NCBI GenBank assembly: GCA_007693325.1
Contig: REDW01000059.1
Coordinates: forward strand, 1 to 39,602
DNA: 39,602 nucleotides
Direction of reading: 5' to 3'
DNA from: Spirochaetaceae bacterium
GTDB lineage: Bacteria > Spirochaetota > Spirochaetia > DSM-27196 > PWMO01
In this document: positions 25,176-32,742 of the stretch, one piece after another
Layout of the letters: each line of letters opens with the position of its first letter
Numbering within the stretch: the stretch's first letter is position 1
Notes under the pieces: generated by a model
Told to the model about the DNA's origin: nothing
Seen by the model: only the letters and a program-made list of their open reading frames with translations
Database searches by the model: none
Made by a program: the position numbers and the translations under genes

Positions 25176-25459
25176 TACCCTGCCGCCCTCCGATCGTGAT
25201 ATCGGGACTCAAGCAGCGCGAAAAACTCGCCTACTGTTTCTACGCTCGCAAATTCCCCCTCGTCGAGCTCGAGGTCGAGTTCTTTTTCTAATGTAGCCAG
25301 TATCTCCATCGACATCAGGCTGTCGATGCCCAGTTCTTCGCGAATCAACACGTCGTCGTTGAACTCAGACGCCGCAATACGCGATATGCGCGATACGGTT
25401 TGTTCAATCCGCTGTCGCAGACCGCCCGTATAGAGCGTTCCTTCCGGATGCTCGCTCAT
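25175..25459 (-). CDS. Acyl carrier protein
   Basis: The 94-residue protein has the phosphopantetheine attachment site S47 in EELGIDSLMSMEIL, followed by the acidic helix LEKELDLELDEGEF that is typical of ACPs. It has an N-terminal tail of about 15 residues beyond the core. GGAG precedes the ATG. It lies between the AMP-forming ligase (32 bases upstream) and the radical SAM gene (overlapping by one base), so it is a dedicated carrier for this pathway, not the main fatty acid ACP. Confidence 0.92.
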   Translation of the reverse strand: MSEHPEGTLYTGGLRQRIEQTVSRISRIAASEFNDDVLIREELGIDSLMSMEILATLEKELDLELDEGEFASVETVGEFFALLESRYHDRRAAG

Positions 25460-25491
25460 GAGACATACTCCTTCATTTGAGTGTCGGCAGG

Positions 25492-26895
25492 TTAGCGCTG
25501 TAGGTTTATGGTCTTGGGAACCTTGTACGGTGCCAGCAACTGCTTCAACGACGCTCTAATCTGTGATATTTTTTCATTGAGAGCAAAGTGACGTGCCGGT
25601 ACGATTTCTGCTTCTACGCTGTTCTGGTGCGCCCGGACGATAGCATCGGCAATATCCGGATCGAGGCACAAAGCACGGCGTATTTCCTCTAAATCTACTA
25701 TAACACCATTTACCTTACATGTCAACTTCACCTCGGCATCGAACACGAGGTGGTCACCGTCAAAATGGCCGATATCTCCGGTGCGTAACCAGTCGCCTGC
25801 GCGGGATTGCCGCGACTCGCGCGGCCTGCGGTAATAGCCCGCGCTCATCGAGCCGGTCCTGACCAGGATCTCGCCTGCAGCACTGCCGTCCTTTGAATCG
25901 ATACGACACTCTACCCCCTGGCAGACCGGACCAACGGTCCCCGCCCGCGCCTTGCCGCGCGAGTTTCGGCTTACCGGAGTGAACTCCGTCAACCCGTATC
26001 CGTGCAGCACCTCAACACCAAACGTCTCGCGCAGCGCGTGATACTCGCTGTCGCTAAGTACGCTGCCACCGCAGACAAACGCCTGCAGCGAAGGCAGCTG
26101 CGTCGAGTCCCCGGCGGCGCGCCGCAACAACGCGTAGAGCTCGGGAACTGCGGTCACGTGCTGGATCCTGAGCTCATCAATTGCGTCAAAGAGCACTCGC
26201 GGATGGATAGTTCGCGCGATGATGCCGGTGAGACCGTAGAGCAGAGGGACCATAATACAGCCAACCAGCGTGAAGATGTGCGACATCGGTATGCTGTAGA
26301 GCATGCGGTCGCCGGACGCCGCCTGCAGCCCCTCTTCCTGCAGCACGCGTGCACCGTCGAGATACTGCTGATGCGAGACCAGCGCACCAAGCGGGTAGCC
26401 GTACCCGCGATAGGTGTAGTTGACCGACGCAACTTCATCGGCAAGATCGGCCGGCTCTGCCGGCTCAGCGCGCTGCTGCACCAGACGCACCGCCTGATCG
26501 GTTCTGGAGATAACCGTCCTGCCGCGCAGGTACGGCTCCAGCAGCGATAGATGGTGCTGCTCACTGATGACCACCGGCGGATTGGAGTTTTCGAACACCT
26601 CGTTCAGCTCAAGCGTGCGGTATTCGAGCTTTCCGAACACCGGGACCGCTTTGAGCCTGACCAGCGCGAGCAGTATCACCACGAAGTCAATCGAGTTCTC
26701 CAGAAACAGCGCAACCAGGGTTCCACGCTGCAGACCCCAGCGCGACAACTGCGCCGAGGCATCCAGAATGCGGCGTCTCAGCTCATCGGCGCTTACGGGT
26801 AGTGCGTTCTTTGCGTCTCTGAGCTCCACCAGACACGGGTGGTTACCCCATTGCTGCAGTGCATCCAGCGCTGCGGATGCTATCGTATGATTCAC
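25492..26895 (-). CDS. AMP-forming acyl ligase with an atypical P-loop
   Basis: The 467-residue protein belongs to the ANL (acyl-CoA/acyl-ACP/NRPS adenylation) family. Motifs include HGYGLTEF (the A5-like YGxTE), GEILVRTGSMSAGYYRRP, DWLRTGDIGHFDGDHLVF (A7/A8) and VNGVIVDLEEIRRAL. The phosphate-binding loop is T161-YRGYGYPLG170 in place of the usual TSGTTGxPKG: the lysine is a leucine. The C-terminus ends at APYKVPKTINLQR, without the GK lysine that normally catalyses adenylation. It probably loads an acyl or aminoacyl group on the neighbouring ACP, but the altered loop and missing lysine leave its chemistry open. The start overlaps the upstream stop by 4 bases (ATGA). Confidence 0.85.
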   Translation of the reverse strand: MNHTIASAALDALQQWGNHPCLVELRDAKNALPVSADELRRRILDASAQLSRWGLQRGTLVALFLENSIDFVVILLALVRLKAVPVFGKLEYRTLELNEVFENSNPPVVISEQHHLSLLEPYLRGRTVISRTDQAVRLVQQRAEPAEPADLADEVASVNYTYRGYGYPLGALVSHQQYLDGARVLQEEGLQAASGDRMLYSIPMSHIFTLVGCIMVPLLYGLTGIIARTIHPRVLFDAIDELRIQHVTAVPELYALLRRAAGDSTQLPSLQAFVCGGSVLSDSEYHALRETFGVEVLHGYGLTEFTPVSRNSRGKARAGTVGPVCQGVECRIDSKDGSAAGEILVRTGSMSAGYYRRPRESRQSRAGDWLRTGDIGHFDGDHLVFDAEVKLTCKVNGVIVDLEEIRRALCLDPDIADAIVRAHQNSVEAEIVPARHFALNEKISQIRASLKQLLAPYKVPKTINLQR

Positions 26896-29800
26896 AACGG
26901 TTTTTCGGCGGCCGCAATCACCGCCTGCGGCGGTGACCCCAGCGCGCGCTCCACGGTGACGTTGCAGAAACCAGCGTCGGTGAGCATCGCAACCAGCTCC
27001 GGGGCGTCAAAGAACCGGAAATAGCCCTCTTCTTCCAGCTCAAACAACTCAGCCGCTTCATTGAGCATCTCGCGTGCGTCGCGCAGTTCCGAGCCTCCGC
27101 TGTAACTCTGGGTTGCCTCTTCAACGTACTCGGTGAAGATCACCGAGATATCGCTATCGGGCCGCATGCTCGATACTACTACGCGGCCGCCGGGATGCAA
27201 CATGCGGTAGAACTCGACGATAGCGTAGTGCGGGTTGAACAGATAGGAAATGAACAGACTGGCGTTGATCCTGTCAAACGAAGCATCGGCAAAACTGTAG
27301 TTCAGTGGGCGTTCCAGCGCTCCGAATGTCAGCCGGCTGAACTGCGGCGCGGAGTGCTTGGGCAGCGTCCCGCTCAGGTAGCGCGCTGCCTGGTGAAGGT
27401 CGTGCAGAACCTGTTGCGCCTCAGGCGTCAGCGCGCGGCCCTCGACTGCCGCCGGGACAGCAAGATCTTCAGACTGACCGCGCGCGTAGCGTCCGAGTAC
27501 GCCATCAGGGTCATGCTGCAGCTCTTTGCAGATTGCGCCGGTAAGCCCCTCAATTCTGCCGCGCAGATGCGGCAGCGGCAGCCGTGGATCCTCGATCAGC
27601 TCCTGCAGCGGAAGCAGCCGGCTCGGCTCGAGATCCGCCTGGCGGTACTGTATGCTCCAACCCTCCGGGGCGCTACCGCCGCTGAGTACGGCCTCTACCT
27701 TGCGGCTCGCGCTCTGCAGTGCTTCACTCACGAGGTCAACCGCGGTAACTTCAACTGAACGCGCCTCGAGGTGCCCATCCGCGCCGTGCAGCTGAAACAG
27801 TTGCTCGAGGTAGAGTCCGGTGCCGCAGCCCATATCGGCTACCTGCATGCCGTCACCGACCTGCAGCAGCTCGCCCTGGCGCTGCAGAAACCGGCGGAAG
27901 TCGGCCAGATTGCGGTAGAAATCGTATCCGCTGCCGGGCTCGCCGCGGCCAACCAGGTAGTTATGCCAGTACTGCACCGGATCGGGCGCGCGCCGCTGAT
28001 CGAGGCGCTCGCGCTCGGAGGTGATCAGCTCCAGCACCTCGTCCTTGTCCGGATCAACCGGATCAAACCATTGGCCGAAGAGCTGCTGCAGGGTGTAGGC
28101 GGTTATCAGTTTAAAAGTGCGCAGCGCGTCATCACTGGTGCGAAGATTGTGGCCGGCGGGAATCTGCACGATCTCGCGTGCAGCAGGGGCGGCCACGCTC
28201 ATGATGTCTTCAACCTCTGATGGCATCACCCACATATCGTGGCGGCCGTACAACCAGAGCACCGGCGTATCGATTGCCGCCATATCAACGCGCGCGTCGG
28301 TGATGTAGGCATAGCGCTGATCTATCAGATCCTGGGCAACGCGGTCCATATCTACCAGGTGGCCCAGCAGACCGCAGACGCCTGAAGGAATGCCCATTTT
28401 GAAGTTGCCAACCACATCCAGCCCACCCAGAGTGTTGCGCAGCGCCGTCTGTGCCGCCGGCAGGCCCATCGCGCTGACCCAGTAGTCGACCATTCCCTTG
28501 TTGGCCGGATCCGAGAGCACCTTGCGCGCGTCCAGCGCCGACATGCTGAAGGTAACCAGCACAACGCGGTCCGCACGGAACAGCGGACTGCTGTGAACGT
28601 AGTCGAGGGTTGCCTGCAGGTCCGATCGTCCGCTGCTGATTCTGTAGTGCAGCATCTCGTAACCGTGATCTACCCCGGCGTAGGCATTGTCACTCTCACC
28701 GGGGCGGTCAATTCCGTCGTAGCGCACCACAGCCAGGGGCTCACCGCGGTGGGCAAAGTTGGCCATCAGTACCGCAGCCAACGGCGCCAGCGCTTCTTTC
28801 TTCTTACCGAAGGCCGGCGGCAGGACAAACACGGTTGCCGGAGGCCTCTCTGAGCCGCTTAGACGGCTCAGACCAACCGTGTTCAAGAGCGCCGCGATAG
28901 AACGGCCACGCTCGTCGGGGTAGCGCAGCAGCGTGGAGGCCGCCCCGGGCAGTCCCAGCACCCCGGTTTGAAAGCGATAGACCGGTATTGAGTCCCACTC
29001 GGCGCTTTCCATCCGGCGCAGCCCGGTCTCGCTGCGGCGGATTCCCGCCTCGACACCAATACGGACCAGCGCCTCATCGTCGGCTTCACCGGAAACCACG
29101 CTGGACTGCAGGTGCCGTATCTCACCGTGCGAGTCGAGACCAAGCGACTCCGCCATGCGGTAATAGACACTGGCCAGCCCTTCCAGCTTGGCCAGCATAT
29201 CGTGGTCCGCGGTGAACTCGCACAGGAATCCGCGCCGGCTGATATCAACCAGGCGCGCCGGAATCTCACGTGCCGTGGGTCCATCGAGCATCAGTCCAAA
29301 CTCGGTACCCTCGTCCAGGATTTTGCGGCCGTAGGACCGCTGCTCGCTGCGAAACAGCTTTCGCGGCGCGTCACACCGCAGCGTAGCGTCACGTAACTGC
29401 TGAACTGTTGTGGAGAAGAAGAAACTGCCCGCATCTGCAACAAAACTGCCGAAGAGGGTTGTCTCGGCGGCGTCGATCGGCCGGCCGGCGGAGAGCTGCA
29501 GCGTAATACTCCAGCTATTGGCATCGAATGACGTCACCAATCCGCTGCGCAGCTCGTGGCCGTGGGCCGGCATCAGGTGCAGCAGCGCTCCGGTTGCCAT
29601 CACCAGCTGTATATAACGCGCAACCGTCTCCGGCTCACTCACCTGGAAGCTGCTCTCCAGCCCCTGTTGCTCAATCCAGCTGTGAACGGTGCGCAGCGTG
29701 CCGCCCGAACTGGCCTGTACGATGAAATTGCGCAGTCTGGTCCGGTCTATTTCGCCGATCCGTTCAATGCGCAAGCCGGCTGAAGCCCGATCGTGAAACG

Positions 29801-30371
29801 GGTTGCGCTCGGTATAAACCACCGAAACCTCGGCACGAACTGTGCGCTTCTCGCCCGGCAGTGTCAGCTTCAGTGTCATTCTGTCGCCGATTGCCAGGTA
29901 ACCGCCGTAGGTAGCAAGAAAACCGTCGGTTGATACGTTGTCCAGGCTCTGAATAGTGGCGCTGCGGTGATCGGTGCCCACCGAAGCGATGACGCACGAG
30001 GCTCGCGGAAGCTTGCGGTTATTTGCCCCGGTGCCGCTGTTAAGAATGTCGTGTTCTTTGGCTGCGCGCACGTAACTGTCGATGAGGGCGCGCTGCGCCT
30101 CGGCCTCAAACTCAAATTGCAGCCCGATGACGCGGTCCGACCCGCTTTCAACGTGGCGGGTGATCCGCGCCGGGATCTGCACTTCTCCGTCCAGGTCGGG
30201 AAACCGCACCACGAGAGTGTCGAGGCCGGTCTGGTCCTCATTGAGAGACGCCACAATGCGCATCCCGGAGCTGCTGATATCGGTTGCCCTGGCCTCAATG
30301 CTCCGTCCGTCGCTGTCAAAGGCTACACGAGCGCTGCGCTGTATTCGTACGTGTCGTCGCTTCTCCGGCAT
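26892..30371 (-). CDS. Triple-PilZ, alpha/beta-hydrolase and SAM methyltransferase fusion
   Basis: This 1159-residue protein joins parts normally found separately. Three PilZ-like domains carry complete c-di-GMP motifs: R5xxxR9 with D31-ISSS-G36; R119xxxR123 with N145-VSTD-G150; and R341xxxR345 with D376-ISRR-G381. Residues about 510-765 form an alpha/beta-hydrolase with nucleophile S609 (VTFSMSA), D712 (YGRHD) and H741 (PAGHN). Residues about 815-1159 are a class I SAM methyltransferase with D846-MGCGTG852 and HPGGRVVVSSMRP. I infer that c-di-GMP binding controls the hydrolase (thioesterase or acyltransferase) and methylation steps. The ATG at 30371 lacks a close ribosome binding site. Its stop overlaps the ligase start, so the two are coupled. 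Confidence 0.88.
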   Translation of the reverse strand: MPEKRRHVRIQRSARVAFDSDGRSIEARATDISSSGMRIVASLNEDQTGLDTLVVRFPDLDGEVQIPARITRHVESGSDRVIGLQFEFEAEAQRALIDSYVRAAKEHDILNSGTGANNRKLPRASCVIASVGTDHRSATIQSLDNVSTDGFLATYGGYLAIGDRMTLKLTLPGEKRTVRAEVSVVYTERNPFHDRASAGLRIERIGEIDRTRLRNFIVQASSGGTLRTVHSWIEQQGLESSFQVSEPETVARYIQLVMATGALLHLMPAHGHELRSGLVTSFDANSWSITLQLSAGRPIDAAETTLFGSFVADAGSFFFSTTVQQLRDATLRCDAPRKLFRSEQRSYGRKILDEGTEFGLMLDGPTAREIPARLVDISRRGFLCEFTADHDMLAKLEGLASVYYRMAESLGLDSHGEIRHLQSSVVSGEADDEALVRIGVEAGIRRSETGLRRMESAEWDSIPVYRFQTGVLGLPGAASTLLRYPDERGRSIAALLNTVGLSRLSGSERPPATVFVLPPAFGKKKEALAPLAAVLMANFAHRGEPLAVVRYDGIDRPGESDNAYAGVDHGYEMLHYRISSGRSDLQATLDYVHSSPLFRADRVVLVTFSMSALDARKVLSDPANKGMVDYWVSAMGLPAAQTALRNTLGGLDVVGNFKMGIPSGVCGLLGHLVDMDRVAQDLIDQRYAYITDARVDMAAIDTPVLWLYGRHDMWVMPSEVEDIMSVAAPAAREIVQIPAGHNLRTSDDALRTFKLITAYTLQQLFGQWFDPVDPDKDEVLELITSERERLDQRRAPDPVQYWHNYLVGRGEPGSGYDFYRNLADFRRFLQRQGELLQVGDGMQVADMGCGTGLYLEQLFQLHGADGHLEARSVEVTAVDLVSEALQSASRKVEAVLSGGSAPEGWSIQYRQADLEPSRLLPLQELIEDPRLPLPHLRGRIEGLTGAICKELQHDPDGVLGRYARGQSEDLAVPAAVEGRALTPEAQQVLHDLHQAARYLSGTLPKHSAPQFSRLTFGALERPLNYSFADASFDRINASLFISYLFNPHYAIVEFYRMLHPGGRVVVSSMRPDSDISVIFTEYVEEATQSYSGGSELRDAREMLNEAAELFELEEEGYFRFFDAPELVAMLTDAGFCNVTVERALGSPPQAVIAAAEKPL

Positions 30372-30413
30372 GGGTGGTGAAAAACCTCGTGCATTAGAGT
30401 ACCCGGTTATGGC

Positions 30414-31265
30414 TCAGCGCGCAAGCGCACCCGGGCGCCCCTCAGCGTACTGCTTCAGAAACTCGTCGTACGCCTTCATCAACCGGCGCACCAGCTCGGG
30501 AATCTCGAACTCCAGATCACCGATTTGTGAGACCGGCATGACCTTGCTCGACGTGCTGGTTACAAAGCATCCGGCAACGTGCGCCAGCTCGCGCTGCGCT
30601 ATTGGCTCTTCAAGCAGTGGAACGCCGAGATCGTCGATCACCTGGTTGACCGTAGTGCGCGTGACCCCGGCCAGCACCTGCGAATGTGGAGTGGTACGGA
30701 TGGTCTGGCCGTCGGTAACGTAGAAGTTGGTTCGGGTGCCTTCGGTAACGTTGCCGTGGCGGTCCAGCAGCAGCGCATCGTAGGCGCCGGCAGCACGAGC
30801 CTGGCGATACGCGATAGTGCTGGCCAGCATGTTGAGCGACTTGGCCTGCGGAAACTGGCGCTCGGCCTCCACAATGATCAACGCCGCTCCGCGTTGGTAC
30901 AGCTTGCGATCCGGAAACAGCGGGTTAAGCGCCATGACGTAGAGCGTACTGAGCTCCGGTCGGTCCTCGGAGGGACTGCCGATCAGCAACTGCTTGATGT
31001 TGGCATCCGAGATCCGGTTGGCGGCAATCAGCTCGCCGGTCCAACGTGAAACGTCGCCGGGTTGCAGCAGGTGCCCTAACCCGATGACCTGGGCCGAGTG
31101 AAACAGCCGCTGCTCGTGCATCTCGGGAAAGTACAGCACGCCCTTGCGCACTTTCATGGTCTCGTACACACCGTAGCCGTACTGAAAATTGACGTCGTCT
31201 ATTGGCACGGTTGCCTCGGCAAGCGGCAGCAGCGCACCATTTCTCGAACAGTACGGTCCTATCAT
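30414..31265 (-). CDS. Class IV (fold type IV) PLP aminotransferase
   Basis: The 283-residue protein starts at the ATG at 31265, where AGGAGGA is 5 bases upstream and the ATG overlaps the MATE stop (ATGA). The frame extends further but inside the MATE gene. The PLP lysine is K142 in QAKSLNMLAST. The family signature follows: AGAYDALLLDRHGNVTEGTRTNFYV, then VLAGVTRTTV. Relatives are branched-chain aminotransferase (IlvE), D-alanine aminotransferase and aminodeoxychorismate lyase. Position in this operon suggests that it supplies or uses an amino acid in the ACP pathway, but a role in branched-chain amino acid metabolism is also possible. Confidence 0.88.
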   Translation of the reverse strand: MIGPYCSRNGALLPLAEATVPIDDVNFQYGYGVYETMKVRKGVLYFPEMHEQRLFHSAQVIGLGHLLQPGDVSRWTGELIAANRISDANIKQLLIGSPSEDRPELSTLYVMALNPLFPDRKLYQRGAALIIVEAERQFPQAKSLNMLASTIAYRQARAAGAYDALLLDRHGNVTEGTRTNFYVTDGQTIRTTPHSQVLAGVTRTTVNQVIDDLGVPLLEEPIAQRELAHVAGCFVTSTSSKVMPVSQIGDLEFEIPELVRRLMKAYDEFLKQYAEGRPGALAR

Positions 31266-32662
31266 GTCTCCTCCTGCACCGGCGCCGGTTCTGATTGGCG
31301 TTCGGTGAGAACGTGAATCCAACGCCCCGACAGTACTCTATGCACCCCCAGAACTGCCTTGAACAGCTCTTCGCTTCCGGTCATCAGGTAGACCAGCCAC
31401 ACCGGCAGTCCCAGCACCAATCCGCCTATGACCGCGGCCGGTACACCCACCAGCCACAGGATACCAACATCCACAAACAGGCTGAAGCGCGTATCGCCGC
31501 CGCTGCGCAGCAAACCGACCACCAGCTGCATGTTGGTGGCCTTCAACGTCAGAATGATACCCAGCACCACCAGCAACTGCTGCAGCATCAGCCTCACCTG
31601 CGGCGATACCTGAAACAGCAGCGGTATCCAGCGCGACAGCACGATAACCCCGGCGCCAAACAGGATCCCGAGCAGCGGTATCAGGGTCAGCAGACGTGTA
31701 GCGTAGCGCTGGGCGTCCGCACGCCTGCCTGCTCCGATTGCGTTGCCGATCATGATTGCGCTGCCGTTGCCGGTTCCCATGAATATTACGAATGAGAGCC
31801 GCGCGACTGTCTCGCAAAGATTGTACGCCGCCACCACCTCGGTGCCCATGCGCGCGTAGACTACCATGTACATGGTCATTCCCAGTGACCAGCCGATCTC
31901 GTTGAGAATAACCGGAGACGCAGTGCGCAGGAAGCGCCCCACAAAGACGCGCTGGAAGCTGAAGAACTCCGCCGGCCGGCCGGCCGGCGCCTCCTTACGG
32001 CGATATACCAGCAGCAGAAGCACAGTGACCTCCAGCGTCCTTGCCAGCGCGGTAGCAATTGCCGCACCACGCACGCCGAGCGCGGGAAACCCGAACAGTC
32101 CGAAGATCAACAGCATATTAAGCGCAGTGTTGACCGCCAGTGAAACCAGCGACACGTACAGCGGCAGACGAACGTTGCCGGTGCTGCGCAGCACCAGCGA
32201 GAAGACGATTGTCAGCGTAGTGGCAACGTAGCTCAGTCCGACGATCTGCAGATAGCCGCGTCCCAGCTCGATTACCGCTGTGTCGCTGGTGTAGAAGCCC
32301 AACACAGTCCCGGGCACCACAATCGCGGCAAAGCTGAACAGCGCGGCGCCGCAGAGGCCCAGCACCAGTGCGATGCCCGTTGAAGAGCGTATGTTCTTGA
32401 GGTCGCGCACGCCCCAGTACTGTGCGGTGAATACGGTGGTACCGCTTCCCACACCAAACAGGAACAGCATCAACAGGAAGAAGAGCTGATTACTCAGCGC
32501 CACGGCCGCAATCTCGGTTTCACCAAGCTGGCCGATCATCACCGTGTCGATCATGTTGAGCGACGTCACTACCAGGTTCTGCAGCGCGATCGGCAACGAG
32601 ATAACAATAAGTCTGCGCAGAAAGTCGCGGTCACGCAAGGTATTGCGCAGGGCGTTCGTCAC
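31262..32662 (-). CDS. MATE family efflux transporter
   Basis: A 466-residue protein from the GTG at 32662 (VTNALRNTLRDRDFLRRLIVISLPIALQNL). The usual MATE opening is reached directly, and the longer open frame upstream would overlap the divergent promoter region. About 12 helices are visible, with MIDTVMIGQLGETEIAAVALSNQL in the N-half and LNEIGWSLGMTMYMVVYARMG in the C-half. MATE proteins export drugs or metabolites with Na+ or H+. As the first gene of the operon with an aminotransferase, ACP and ligase, it may export the product. It overlaps the aminotransferase start by 4 bases. Confidence 0.87.
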   Translation of the reverse strand: MTNALRNTLRDRDFLRRLIVISLPIALQNLVVTSLNMIDTVMIGQLGETEIAAVALSNQLFFLLMLFLFGVGSGTTVFTAQYWGVRDLKNIRSSTGIALVLGLCGAALFSFAAIVVPGTVLGFYTSDTAVIELGRGYLQIVGLSYVATTLTIVFSLVLRSTGNVRLPLYVSLVSLAVNTALNMLLIFGLFGFPALGVRGAAIATALARTLEVTVLLLLVYRRKEAPAGRPAEFFSFQRVFVGRFLRTASPVILNEIGWSLGMTMYMVVYARMGTEVVAAYNLCETVARLSFVIFMGTGNGSAIMIGNAIGAGRRADAQRYATRLLTLIPLLGILFGAGVIVLSRWIPLLFQVSPQVRLMLQQLLVVLGIILTLKATNMQLVVGLLRSGGDTRFSLFVDVGILWLVGVPAAVIGGLVLGLPVWLVYLMTGSEELFKAVLGVHRVLSGRWIHVLTERQSEPAPVQEET

Positions 32663-32692
32663 AAGTAGGCCCCCGTCATGCTGTTCTCTGTT

Positions 32693-32721
32693 TTGACATG
32701 ATAGCCGGTTTGCAGTATGAA
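32693..32721 (+). promoter_or_regulatory. Promoter of the NadR-like gene, predicted leaderless
   Basis: TTGACA (32693-32698), a 17-base spacer and TATGAA (32716-32721). Eight bases later is the ATG at 32730, which has no ribosome binding site. Confidence 0.62.
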
Positions 32722-32742
32722 ATGAAACTATGAGCGCAACAA
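32714..32742 (-). promoter_or_regulatory. Possible promoter of the MATE/PilZ operon
   Basis: On the minus strand, TTGTTG (32742-32737), a 17-base spacer and CATACT (32719-32714). It is weak and back-to-back with the -10 box of the NadR-like gene, so the two promoters may compete for polymerase. Confidence 0.35.
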
